Shown here piece by piece: positions 44,634-55,120 of a DNA stretch of 64,000 nucleotides. The notes beneath the pieces are model-generated. The model searched no databases. It saw only the letters and a list, made by a program, of their open reading frames with translations, and was not told where the DNA came from. Source of the stretch: Wolfiporia cocos (Eukaryota > Basidiomycota > Agaricomycetes > Polyporales > Phaeolaceae). Each line of letters starts with the position of its first letter. The stretch's first letter is position 1. The position numbers and the translations under genes were made by a program. The stretch lies in assembly GCA_029448655.1 (NCBI GenBank), contig JACCLO010000003.1:1550001-1614000 (forward strand), read 5' to 3'.

Positions 44634-47478
44634 TTTAATTACCCATGGCTTCGCCACGAATATCAATTGTCACTTAAGTGAGATAACTAATAGAATAAGG
44701 GAAAAACACACTGAATGGAGACATGATGAGTCCACCCAACCTCCAGGGTGTGTGATCACCCTGCTGCACCTGTCCTTTGTTCTCTGGCCACTCTGCCACT
44801 TCCTCCACCTCGCTGATGCTCGGTGTCGTCGTCGCTTCGCTTGTAACATTGTGTCCACAAATGTGGTGCCTCAGAAAACTCCCTGAATTCTCTTAATTTT
44901 CTGGCGGGTATATACAGTACAGGCCATCTACGTTACAACAGCTACAAAATCCCCGTGGCACAGTGCAGGGAGGATGCGCGAAACGCGAGTTTTCGTCGAA
45001 GGGATTTGCAGGTGCCGGGCGTGGGAATCCACTGGCCAACTCCCCGGGTCAGTGGCGCGAGCCCTATGGGACGACGGACAGCACGTGGCACACGTGGAAA
45101 AGCACATGGCAGTTCCCACGCAACGGTCGTCCCTTATATGACGAGTTTAATTACCCATGGCTTCGCCACGAATATCAATTGTCACTTAAGTGAGATAACT
45201 AATAGAATAAGGGAAAAAAACACTGGATGGAGACATTATGAGTCCACCCAACCTCCAGGGTGTGTGATCACCCTGTTGCACCTGTCTTTTGTTCTCTGCC
45301 CGCTCAGCCACTTCCTCCACCTCGCTGATGCTCGGTGTTGTCGTCGCTTCGCTTGTAACATTGTGTGGTGCCTCAAAAAACTCCCTGAATTCTCTTAATT
45401 AATGGCGTGTATCTACAGTACAGGCCATCTACGTTACAACAGCTACAAAATCCCCGTGGCACAGCGCAGGGAGGACGCGCGAAACGTTTTTCGCCGAAGG
45501 ATTTTGAACGCGCGCCTTGCAGGTGCCGGGCGTGGGAATACACTGGCCAACTCCCCGGGTCGGTGGCGCTATGGGACGACGGACAGCACGTGGCGCACGT
45601 GGAAAAGCACATGGCAGTTCCCACGCAACGGTCGTCCCTTTATTATATGACTAGGTTAATTACCCGTGGCTTCGCCACGGTCACACTGCTTTTTCTACTT
45701 TAATATATTATTTTAATATATGTGTGCTTGTTTTAGATAATTGGGGTTTTATCTTGAAGTTACCTGTGGATCTCTCATGAATTTCCTGTGCATTACCCAT
45801 GGCTTCCCCAACCTCCCTCTTTTGTCTTGTGTCTGCCTGCTCAGCCACTTCTGACACCTCGCTGATCCTCGGTCTCATCGTCGCTTCACTTGAAATACTG
45901 TGTAATGTGGTGTCAAAATGTTTTGCAATCATTTGGCAGGCATCTACAGCACAGGCCATTTATGTTACAAAAATCCCCGTGGCATGAGGCATAAATCCCC
46001 ATGGCACAGGGCACAGATACCTGTGGTGTGGGGCACAAATCCCCATGGTGTGGGGTATTTACATTACAAAATCCCCGTGCCACAGAACACAAATCCCCAT
46101 GGCACAGGGCACAAATCTCCATGGCACAGAGCACAAATCCCCGTGGCACAGGACACACAAATCCCTGTGGCATGGGCCACAAATCCCCATGGTGTATGGT
46201 ATTTACATTACAAAAATCCCCATGGCACAGGGCACAAATCCCCATTGCACGTGGCACAGATCCCTGTGGAATTGGGGTGCAAATCCCTGTGGCACAGGGT
46301 ACGAATCCCCGTGGTGTGGGGTATTTACATTACAAAATCCCCATGCCACAGGACACAAATCCCTGTGGCATGGGCCACAAACCCCCATGGAATGGGCCAC
46401 GAATCCCCGTGGTGTGGGGCACGAATCCCCGTGGTGTAGGGTATGAATCCCCATGGCACGAATCCCCGTGGTGCAGGAACAGCGCGCAAAACGCGAGCTA
46501 GCAGCGCGCCTTGCAGGCGCTGGGCGTGGGAAATCACCAGCGCCAGGCGCCAGGCGCCCTGGATGCCACGCGGCAAACGTGGACGCCAGGTGCGCCCCAC
46601 ACGACCGCTCCCACGCGAGCCCCCGTTACTTATAGACTAGCTTAATTACCTGTGGCTTCGCCACAATTTTGTACTTTAGGAGTTGTTGTTTATCTCTGCC
46701 CGCTCAGCCACTCCTCCACCTCGCTGACGCTCGGCCTCGTCGTCGCTTCGCTTGTACATGCGCGCCTTGCAGGCGCTGGGCGTGGGAATCCACTGGCCAA
46801 CTTCCCGGGTCGGTGGCGCGAGCCCTATGGGACGACGGACAGCACGTGGCACACGTGGAAAAGCACATGGCAGTTCCCACGCAATCCACGGCCCTTTAGT
46901 ACTTAGACTAGCTTAATTACCTGTGGCTTCGCCACAATTTTGTACTTTAGGAGTTGTTGTTTATCTCTGCCCGCTCAGCCACTCCTCCACCTCGCTGACG
47001 CTCGGCCTCGTCGTCGCTTCGCTTGTAACACCTTTGCAACCGGCATGCGCGCCTTGCAGGCGCTGGGCGTGGGAATCCACTGGCCAACTTCCCGGGTCGG
47101 TGGCGCGAGCGCTATGGGACGACGGACAGCACGTGGCACACGTGGAAAAGCACATGGCAGTTCCCACGCAATCCACGGCCCTTTAGTACTTAGACTAGCT
47201 TAATTACCTGTGGCTTCGCCACAATTTTGTACTTTAGGAGTTGTTGTTTATCTCTGCCCGCTCAGCCACTCCTCCACCTCGCTGACGCTCGGCCTCGTCG
47301 TCGCTTCGCTTGTAATACCTTTGCAACCGGCATGCGCGCCTTGCAGGCGCTGGGCGTGGGAATCCACTGGCCAACTTCCCGGGTCGGTGGCGCGAGCCCT
47401 ATGGGACGACGGACAGCACGTGGCACACGTGGAAAAGCACATGGCAGTTCCCACGCAATCCACGGCCCTTTAGTACTT
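44634..47478. repeat. Satellite array with units of about 270-500 bp and more
   Basis: Units begin TTAATTACC, then (C)TGTGGCTTCGCCACA or a close variant (a short stem-loop), and end with CGACGGACAGCACGTGG, GGAAAAGCACATGGCAGTTC and CCACGCAA. Unit starts are near 44637, 45150, 45657, 46643, 46914 and 47204. The last two full units are nearly identical at about 290 bp; earlier ones are about 500 bp and more diverged; the third is swollen to about 990 bp by an internal minisatellite. Open frames here repeat with the units and are not genes. Confidence 0.85.
45970..46470. repeat. CCCC(A/G)TGGCAC minisatellite of about 19-20 bp
   Basis: More than 20 imperfect copies of a unit such as CAAATCCCCATGGCACAGGG or CGAATCCCCGTGGTGTGGGG, interspersed with TATTTACATTACAAAA. 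The seed, AAAATCCCCGTGGCACAG, occurs once in each earlier satellite unit (near 44946 and 45447), so the array arose by local expansion inside the third unit. Confidence 0.85.
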
Positions 47479-48679
47479 AGATTTGGTGGATTTTGGTATT
47501 TTCTGGTAGCTGTCGATAGATTAAAGCAATAAAAAAATGAGGTCTGATATGGACGAGTATGCTCTGATTGAGTGAGCCTCTGCATATTGGTATGTTCGAG
47601 TATCTTGGGATAGTCGCTACATTTTCAGACAGGGCCGTCGGGTATTTTCTGGTAATTAGTAGTATATTGGAATGCTATCCTACTAGCTTGCGGTACGTTA
47701 CAGTGGCTTCTAGTATACTACCGGGCGCCTAGAAAAATAGCGAATTCTATGAAGAGTCCAACTTTAGTATCAGATCATACCGGGTAGCTACTGATAGAAT
47801 CTGATACGAGGTACTTTCACTGGGCATCACCCGTCACCACTCCTCCCTCCACAACTACACCAGCCAACACTGATGATGACTCTCCTCTCCAATCATGCCG
47901 ACCACTTTGGGTTGACCAACAACTGCAACTCCTCCAAAAACCTCCCATGTACGACCACCCCATTGGACCTACACCTTCCCTCGACATGATTCGCAATGCC
48001 AAACCTCCCACCCCGATCCCTAACACTTACATCGTCCAAATCAACGGCATCACTTGCCGCTATGACAATGGCACTAGCATCACCAATCAAGACCTCACCG
48101 ACGAATTCTTCTACACACTGACTACCACTTCCTTCTACACCATTGCTCCACGCCCATTCCCCTTTGAACCTCACTTCATATGTTGGATGAACCCCAACAT
48201 CCCTGACCACAAAACCCACTCCTCCGTTCTACTCTCTTTCACTGACAACGAAGATGGCCATATCCTCAAAGCACTGGAATGCGCCATCCATGAATTCAAC
48301 TACGCCGCCATCTCATCACACTTCCACGGCCGTGTATCCATGACTATCCGTTCTCGTACCTAACCACCTCCCTACGCATCACCTCGCAAGAAGTCCGGAT
48401 TCTTCTGCTACGTAACTATTTCTTATCGTTTTACCCTTTTTGTTTCTGTTCTATATACGTATCACTAGAGCAGTTGGAGTCGCCTAAACTCGGGGCTTCT
48501 ACCATCTGCTCGACTTCTCCCACGATACCTAACCGAAGTACGACCCCTCACACCACCCTACTCTTAACTATCGTGAACTATCACCTTCGACCTTGGGCTC
48601 TCGTTAGCTGCCGCACATGTACTTAGGATACTGACTGCAGGGTATAAATGGTTGTCTCTCTCTCGCGTCTGTCACGTGA

Positions 48680-50448
48680 GCCACGTGACGACCCTCCTTT
48701 CTCTCTTACCACCACCACCGCCTTAGGCGCTCACGTACCGTCCACCCATACGCCGACCCCCACGCACCGTCTCTCCCACCATGAACACCCAACACACCGT
48801 CCCCAACACCCAGAGGGTCCAAACCGAAACCACATCCGCCACCTTTGCATTTGATCTACTTTTCAACGCTGCCCAGAGTATCCACCGGGCACACGAAACC
48901 AACTCCTCCAACTATGCTCTTCCACTTTGGAAGACTCACGTATCCTACCTCTTTACCGCAATCCAACATGGAGCTGACGAAATCGCTCACACCGAAGCCC
49001 TCACCTTACTCACAGTGCGAGACGCAGTCCGCCAACTCGCCAACCACTTAGACGCCATTCTGGCGCCTACTTTTCCCAACCCTATGCCCTACCCTATTCC
49101 CACACCTCCACCCTCACCGCCTGCTGTACGCACCACTATCCAGACCCATCAGGCGCCATACATCAAACACTTAGTCACCACATCCCGAATCCCACGACGC
49201 AAAACACCCCTGCCCAAACTCCATTGGGTACCCAACAAACCACCTACTCCCAACCCTACCCCTCCTGTAACCTCACCAGCGATTACCTCAACCCCGACTG
49301 TTACCGTCAAATCACCTAAACAGTCCACTACCCCACCGCCTCCTCCCACACGCAACCACTCCCCCACACCATCCGCTCATACAGCGGATTCGGACGACAC
49401 TGCTCACCCCCAACTCACCCACAACTCACCCACGCCCACTCCTTCGGAACTATCCGCCGAAGACTACGCCATCAATTATGGCACCCTCGCTGAACGTGCC
49501 ATGTTTCCCCAATATTTTGGCCCTGATGGCCGACGTCTCACTCCCCCAATTCGCTCACCCGTCTCTCAATCACCCATCCCATCCGCACCCCCACTCCCTT
49601 CACCCATAACCACTCCTCCCTCCGTGGCTACCCCTGCGGACACCACCGACGATTCTCCTCCTCAATCATGCAGACCGCTTTGGGTTGATCAAACTATGAC
49701 AGCCCTCCTGGAACCTCCCATGTACGACCACCCCATCGGACCTACACCCTCCCTCGACATGATTCGTAATACCAAACCTCCCACCCCGATCCCTAACACT
49801 TACACTGTCCAAATCAACGGCATCGCCTGTCGCTACGCTGACGGCACTCAAGTCACCAATCAAGACCTTGCCGACGAATTCTTTTACGCACTCCGTCAAA
49901 CTCCCTTCTACACCATTGCTCCACGACCATACCCCTTTACACCTCACTTCATACGTTGGATGAACCCCAACATCCCTGACCACAAAACGCACTCCTCTGT
50001 TCTCCTCTCGTTCACCGATGCCGACGACGGCCATATACTCAAAGCGCTCGAGAGCGCCATCCATGACTTTAACTACGGCGTCATCACCTCCCACTTCCAC
50101 GGACGCGTATCCATGACTATCCGTTCTCGTACCTGACCGCCTTCCCACATGCCACCTTGCAAGAAGTCCGGGTTCTTCTGCTACGTACTTTTCCTCTTAG
50201 TTTTCACCTCCCATTTTCTTTTCTTTTCTTTTCTCTCTACGTATCACTAGAGCGATTGGTGTCGCCTAACCTCGGGGCTTCTTCCATCTGCTCGCCCTCT
50301 CCTACGATACATAACCGACGTACGACCCCGCACACCACCCTACTCGTGTCTTTCGTAAACTATCACCTTCGACCTTGGGCTCTCGTTAGCTGCCGCACAT
50401 GTACTTAGGATACTGACTGCGGGATATAAATGGTTGTCTCTCTCTCTC
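48680..50448 (+). mobile_element. ORF1-only retroposon, copy d (intact, 1769 bp)
   Basis: It is bounded by GCGTCTGTCACGTGA at 48665-48679 and 50449-50463. The 5' part is pyrimidine-rich (ACCCTCCTTTCTCTC), the single ORF spans 48781-50136, and the 3' UTR contains (TTTTC)n near 50217-50232, CGCACATGTACTTAGGATAC and ends GATATAAATGGTTG(TC)n. Beyond the right duplication the host sequence upstream of the pantothenate synthetase gene begins. Confidence 0.85.
48781..50136 (+). CDS. ORF1-like (gag-like) protein of retroposon, intact 451 aa
   Basis: The frame is uninterrupted from ATG 48781. Residues about 20-110 are helical (TFAFDLLFNAAQSIHRAHET, LPLWKTHVSYLFTAIQHGAD, LLTVRDAVRQLANHLDAILA). Residues about 115-300 are a Pro/Thr/Ser-rich linker. 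Residues about 310-451 look like an RRM-type alpha/beta domain (NTYTVQINGIACRYADG, VTNQDLADEFFYALRQTPFY, SSVLLSFTDADDGHILKALE) ending in a basic tail (RVSMTIRSRT). ORF1 proteins of L1-like elements combine a helical region with an RRM, so an RNA-binding particle protein is inferred. No RT, endonuclease or zinc knuckle is present; mobilisation must use another element's enzymes. Confidence 0.7.
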   Translation: MNTQHTVPNTQRVQTETTSATFAFDLLFNAAQSIHRAHETNSSNYALPLWKTHVSYLFTAIQHGADEIAHTEALTLLTVRDAVRQLANHLDAILAPTFPNPMPYPIPTPPPSPPAVRTTIQTHQAPYIKHLVTTSRIPRRKTPLPKLHWVPNKPPTPNPTPPVTSPAITSTPTVTVKSPKQSTTPPPPPTRNHSPTPSAHTADSDDTAHPQLTHNSPTPTPSELSAEDYAINYGTLAERAMFPQYFGPDGRRLTPPIRSPVSQSPIPSAPPLPSPITTPPSVATPADTTDDSPPQSCRPLWVDQTMTALLEPPMYDHPIGPTPSLDMIRNTKPPTPIPNTYTVQINGIACRYADGTQVTNQDLADEFFYALRQTPFYTIAPRPYPFTPHFIRWMNPNIPDHKTHSSVLLSFTDADDGHILKALESAIHDFNYGVITSHFHGRVSMTIRSRT

Positions 50449-50706
50449 GCGTCTGTCACGTGATCGTGTTCTTTATGCCGCGATCGTGCCATTTCGGATT
50501 CCTCACACCACACCACGGACGAGCATGTTTGCTGATGCTTTAGACCCCATCGTTCACTACCTGAGCTTTACCGCGGATAAGGCCGCGCAATCATCTCTTG
50601 CATATTACTACACTATCTCAACGGCGTAATTGAGAGCGACCCTCGAATGCCCTGCTACAGATCCCTATTGAAAACTTCCGCAAAAAATTTGATTACTTCC
50701 CGAAGA

Positions 50707-51938
50707 ATGTCTACGATATCTGTGCTTCCACCATCCACCATCCCGATATTCACCTCTGTAGCATCTTACCGCGAATGGAGACGGAAGGTCGCGGAGGACA
50801 AACAGTCTGTCGGTTTCGTTGCCACAATGGGCGCTTTGCATGAGGGTCATCTTTCTCTAGGCAGGTGATTCAACTCAATCTACCGAGTACATGGGCACTC
50901 AGTTGTACCAGTCAGGAGGTCCCTGGCCGCCAACGACCTGACTGTCCTATCGATATTCGTAAATCCAGCCCAGTTTGCACCACACGAAGATCTTGCGACA
51001 TACCCCCGTACGCTACCACACGATCTAGAACTGCTCTCTTCCCTCTCGCTCTCTGTAGAAATTCAAAATGGTGCGGGCCAGTTGGAACGAGTTACCCGAA
51101 CTCCCTCTGCGGTATTCCTACCGACAGTCCCCGAGATGTATCCGGCAGGTATCTCGCAAGATGTTTCAGAGCAAAAGGGCACATTCGTCGAGGTGAAGGG
51201 GTATGGACACCAGATGGAAGGACGGACCCGCCCAACGTTCTTCCGTGGTGTGGCCACGGTGGTTGCGAAGCTTTTCAACGCCGTGGAGGTACGTTCTGAG
51301 TATGAGGACTGCTGGATCGTGCTCATCCATGTCCAGCCAACTCGCACGTATTTCGGTCAGAAAGACATCCAGCAAGCACTTCTATTGCGCCGGATGACAC
51401 GCGATCTGCTCTTATCGCATCCAACTCCGGAGAATCTATTCATCGTGCCTACCGCTCGGTATGTAGTGCGGATTGGCGGGCTTGCTTTGCGCTTATCTTC
51501 AAACATAGTGACTCATCCAACAACCTTGCCCTTTCCTCGCGCAATGCTTACCTGACTGACAACGAACGCGAATATGCTGCACCCGCGCTGTACGCCGCGC
51601 TGCAAGCAGGTCGCCAAGCATGGGATGCGGGAGAAAGCAAGGAGGCATGCGTACAGCGCGCATATGCGTTGATTTCTGAGACAGCGGAAAGACTCAACAG
51701 TGTCTCTGGGGAGAAGGTCGACCTGAAGCTGGACTACATTGAGATGAATGATCCGGAGAGTTTCGATGTACTCGGCGCAACAGTTACCAAGCAGCAGTGG
51801 GAGTCAGAGGCTGTTCAGGGGGCAAACTCTGGAGACGGGAGGGCGGTGATCTTCAGCGGTGCTATGTGGGTAGGACGAACGAGGCTCATCGACAATACCA
51901 TATTGGGCAACCCGAGGAACTTGGGGATAATGGAATGA
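50707..51938 (+). CDS. PAN6: Pantoate-beta-alanine ligase (pantothenate synthetase), 4 exons
   Basis: Exons 50707-50864, 50916-51288, 51337-51458 and 51509-51938 join in phase to 360 aa. Signature regions are FVATMGALHEGHLSL (HxGH nucleotide-binding motif), LSIFVNPAQFAPHEDLATYP, GYGHQMEGRTRPTFFRGVAT, PTRTYFGQKDIQQALLLRRM and NLALSSRNAYL (KMSKS-like loop), with the C-terminal domain KLDYIEMNDPESF. The enzyme condenses pantoate and beta-alanine with ATP to make pantothenate for CoA. An in-frame ATG at 50647 would add 20 basic residues. Intron 1 is ambiguous: GT-AG (50865-50915) gives GHLSLGRRSL, while a GC donor after 50860 with acceptor AG at 50911 gives the family-typical GHLSLVRRSL. Confidence 0.93.
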
Positions 51939-52277
51939 GGCGGTAACGAGAGCGGCTGGCCATAGACCTATAGAAGACCTGACGGGGCTCCCTGGAGATT
52001 TATATTACATAGCGACTGCTATAATGCAAGGAATTTCAGCGAGCTCTGGTCTGACGCCTTGAAATTGCGCGACGCGTCGCGCTAATATTGAACACGTCCC
52101 GTCACGCGTGATCGAGTTGCCATCAGCGACATGTGACGAACGAACGCAGCGGAACTCAGCCACTTCACTTCCACAGTCGCCCAAACGAGTTCGCCTTCGA
52201 CCGCCACGTCGTGCAGACGCTCTCTGCCATGATGAATGTCAAGATATTGGTGCGTTGCATGAGATCAGTTCAGACTG
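51939..52277. other. Intergenic region between PAN6 and the F-box gene
   Basis: It contains a palindromic GCGCGACGCGTCGCGC at about 52067-52082 with an MluI-type ACGCGT core, which recurs in the promoter between the CsbD-like genes (about 55492-55500). No gene is seen. Confidence 0.5.
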
Positions 52278-53936
52278 ATGATATGCGAGCAAGTTCAACA
52301 GGTCAGGTCAGACCTCGGCAGCTCACCATTCTGCAAGAACCTGGAGTACTCATTCGCCCGCCATCGTGGCCCGGGCTCACCTATCGCGCGGTTGTCCGAG
52401 GATGTCCTCTATGAGATATTCTGTTTGCTTGCTGCCTTTCAGGATGCCGATGATCCACGGCCATTCTCCTACACCGCGCTGAAGCAGCGCAACAGCTGGC
52501 TGGCAATCACATACGTTTGTCGGTATTGGCGACACATTGCGCTCCATTCCCCCAGACTATGGACGCTGCTTGTGCTCAATGAAGATTGCAACTTGACATG
52601 GATACGCGAGTGCCTGATCCGGTCGCAGTCATCAAAGCTGGTCATAAACATGGAGGGACCCGCCACCAGCCCAGAGGCCGTTGCGGATATGCGGTATATG
52701 GCATCCATGGTCGCCCTACGTACGCGCAGGATTGCCTCATTATTTGTCATCAACTTCTCTCCTGAAGACACAAATTTCATTGTCGCGCCTTTCAGGCAAC
52801 CAGCGCCACTCCTGGTCACTTTGATTGTCTCCGCAGACCAGATGCGCTTCCCGTCCACATCGTCTCTCATTCCCATGTTCTCCGGCAATATGCCAAAGTT
52901 AACCTCTGTTGTTATCTGCCCAATGTCTATGCCTTGGTGTCCCTACGAGAACCTGACCCAAATCCTCCTGCCCAATCAGCCGGTTCCTTCATTGACGGAA
53001 CTTATGTGGACAATACGAAGATGTCCGCGACTGGAATCCCTTGGTCTGGGACTACTAGGGCACTCATATCCCCCAGATCCTCCTGCGCTTACCGAGGATT
53101 TGATATTAGATTCACCTGTCGAGCTGCCACTACTCTCAAACCTGCTCCTATTTGGTCATTACGATATAGTTACGCCCCTGCTTGGTCGCATAATCTATCC
53201 TCCAACAGCTACCACCGTCCTCTCATTCAAACACCAGCCTTTCAACCGCTGCCGCTTCCTCTCAGCGCCGAGCTGTGCCAGCGCGGGCGGGCAAGTGCAG
53301 AGCCTGACGATGGACATGTACCTCTGGAAGCACGGGTGCGGGCTGCGGCTCGCATCGCTGCAGCCAGACACGTTCACCGCGCAGTGGGAGTGGACGGACC
53401 GCACGGACGCGTTCCACGACCCGCAGCGGCTCGCGCACTTCGGGGAGACGGTGCACTTCGCGGGCGCGCAGCAGCTCGCGATCCAGGCGCTCGACGTCGC
53501 GCTGTATGAGCAGGACTGGCTGCACGTCCTTGCGCAGATGCCCGCGCTCCGCCGCATCGAGCTCGTGACGTGCTTCGCTGGGCCGCCCACGCTGCTCGGC
53601 GCGCTCGCGCGGACGCGCGCGTGCGGTGCGGAGGGGCGCGTGCCCGCCGTCTGTCCGCTGCTCGAGGAGTTCGTCGTCCCCGGCGAGCACTACTGGTCGG
53701 AGGAGACGGTTGAGAGCATTATCGCGCTCTGCGAGGCGCGTGCGGCCCTCGGAGTGGGCTTGAAAACGATGGAACTCAGGCTCTCGCGGCCGAGAGAGGC
53801 GTATTCTGATGGACTAGACAAGAAGGGTCACGGGTTGGTCTCCATAATTTGGCCGCGCGTTCGTGATGACAGGGAGGACCGTAATGAAGACGAAGAAACT
53901 GATGTTGACGATTCCGATGACGAGGAGTCATGATGC
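52278..53936 (+). CDS. F-box domain protein (551 aa, intronless as read)
   Basis: The F-box is at residues about 35-90 (PIARLSEDVLYEIFCLLAAF, NSWLAITYVCRYWRHIALHS, PRLWTLLVL), the form typical of mushroom F-box families. The rest is an LRR-like region with repeated Leu-rich strands (LLSNLLLFGHYDIVTPLLG, ALRRIELVTCFAGPPTLLGA) and a very acidic tail (EDRNEDEETDVDDSDDEE). F-box proteins link substrates to SCF ubiquitin ligases through Skp1; the substrate is unknown. The segment 53270-53700 is strikingly GC-rich compared with the first half. The 37 residues before the F-box are unusual, so a different start or upstream exon is possible. Confidence 0.8.
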
Positions 53937-53939
53937 TTG

Positions 53940-54680
53940 ACGAGACACGGCGAGAGTAGAATTGTTGAGATAAGGGAAGGTATGTTCGAGTTGGATGAAC
54001 TTACTGAAGAGAGAAACGAAAGCTGACGCAATGCTGCTATCGGTTGCCCACATGTTCATACCCGTCTAATTCACCTATTTTAGGACGGCAGATTGGAGAA
54101 TCAGCTCATTCCGATCGGGCGTTGCGAGGCCACATGCAAACACCATGTCAATCATCGTCCCAAGGTTCCGAATATGCTTTTTTGGACTAGCAGAATCCAC
54201 TCATTCATTATTGCTGTCAAGTCTCTGCCCCGATACCATCGATTGCAACATCCACATGTGTACCAATCCCCATAAGACAATGCAGTAATTACATGTCCAG
54301 CTGAAGGGCCCTCTACCGGAATCCGATACCGTGCACTGGTCGAATTGCCTTCGTTCCCCATGTTCGTATGTACAAGAGACCGATGGCTAGGCAGATGTAC
54401 GTACGCGCACGTTAACGTTACTCATGAATTGGAATTGAGGTGCGGACGGCTCATATTTTCTTATTTTTCTCAATGCTCTACCATTGCGCAATTGTGCGCG
54501 AGCAGGCAATATTACCAAACTCAGAATGCAGTGTACGTGCGTAGTTGAGATTATCGAACTGACATTATTCGGTCGCAGGCTGAATGCGCACCTCAGAGCA
54601 TTGTACTATGTGGCATTAGATGCTAGTACATGTATAGGCACGAGTATATGGTGCGTAAATAAGTGGGTATATCGAGCCTC
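53940..54680. other. Intergenic region, no gene seen
   Basis: AT-rich sequence between the convergent F-box and CsbD-like genes. Only short frames without recognisable content. Confidence 0.5.
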
Positions 54681-55120
54681 TCAAGCGGTGGGGTTGTTGA
54701 GCTCTTGCTGAGCCTGTCCCTTGTCATGCTTGACGTTGCCTGTGTACTCCGTCAGCATCCAGTATACTTGCATTGTCATTGCGACCGCTTACCAGACACC
54801 TCCTGCTGCCGGTCACCGGTGAGGGCACCGACGACCGCGTCCATCTTGCCAGATACGCGGTCGACCGTACCTTCAGCGTATTGCTTCGCCTGGGCGGCGT
54901 TGTACTCGGCCTCGCCCTGTGCGTGCTCCTCCTTGCCGGACTGCGACCATGAACTCGCACCGGTGAGGTCACCCACGGTCTCGACGACAGTGCCCTTCAG
55001 GGAGTGGTATTGACCGGTGGTCTTGCTGTGTGACACGCGTCAGCACTCGCAGTGTGTAGGGTCACTGTGAGCGTGAACTCACTTTGGCTCGCCGTTGTTG
55101 TTGTAGGATTCGGAGGACAT
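54681..55120 (-). CDS. CsbD-like stress protein 1 (3 exons, 109 aa)
   Basis: Minus-strand exons 55120-55083, 55025-54793 and 54739-54681 give [80 protein letters not shown] and [19 protein letters not shown]. The repeated K.G...E..G..TG..... pattern and the terminal GN.....G.....L are those of the CsbD family, small hydrophilic proteins induced by stress in bacteria and fungi with no defined biochemistry. Exon structure and phases are identical to the divergent neighbour at 55632, so the two arose by duplication. A minus-strand TATATAAAG at 55217-55225 lies about 100 nt upstream. Confidence 0.88.

Larger units (their letters stand above)
41856..47824. mobile_element. Large non-autonomous TIR element (5.97 kb) inserted in copy c
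   Basis: The ends are exact 15-bp inverted repeats, CCCAGTGAAAGTACC at 41856-41870 and its complement at 47810-47824. CATCACC is duplicated at 41849-41855 and 47825-47831 (7 bp, or 8 if one C is shared). Both ends carry clusters of ATACC/TACC words (GGTAT in reverse). The duplicated flanks join copy c sequence that is contiguous in copy d, which fixes the boundaries. Inside are LTR A copies, a satellite array and GC-rich unique DNA; no transposase frame is seen. Superfamily is uncertain; the CAGTG end would fit hAT. Confidence 0.75.
39839..48363 (+). pseudogene. ORF1-like protein of copy c, in four separated pieces
   Basis: Coding pieces lie at 39839-40284 (N-terminal helical domain and linker start), 41091-41459 (linker; LSAEDYLINYGTPAEHAMFP), 41843-41855 (remnant between two insertions) and 47825-48363 (RRM-like domain; YIVQINGITCRYDNG, SSVLLSFTDNEDGHI). 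Sequence of the pieces is close to copy d. The gene is dead because of the insertions. Confidence 0.8.
39745..48664 (+). mobile_element. ORF1-only retroposon, copy c, broken by three insertions
   Basis: It starts AGCAGCCCTCCTTTCTCTC and ends GGTATAAATGGTTG(TC)n. Flanking 15-mers are at 39730-39744 and 48665-48679. Inserted within it are 40285-41085 (TSD CATTG), 41460-41842 (TSD CTCTC) and 41856-47824 (TIR element). Removing these and one copy of each duplication leaves about 1750 bp, matching copies a and d. The ORF begins at ATG 39839 (MNTQCTVTGTQRAPTGTTPA) and its end is at 48363 (SMTIRSRT). Confidence 0.85.

Noticed and set aside
46001..46501. Open frames of 130-170 codons rich in Pro/His/Trp
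   Set aside because: They are translations of the CCCC(A/G)TGGCAC minisatellite.
46652..47585. Sets of almost identical small ORFs (MASPQFCTLGVVVYLCPLSH and relatives)
   Set aside because: They recur once per satellite unit and carry no independent evidence of coding.
38026..50448. Interpretation of the repeated CACATGTACTTAGGATACTG blocks as LTRs of an LTR retrotransposon
   Set aside because: The block occurs only at the 3' end of each unit, is followed by (TC)n, and duplications are 15-17 bp rather than 4-6 bp; there is no PBS or polypurine tract.
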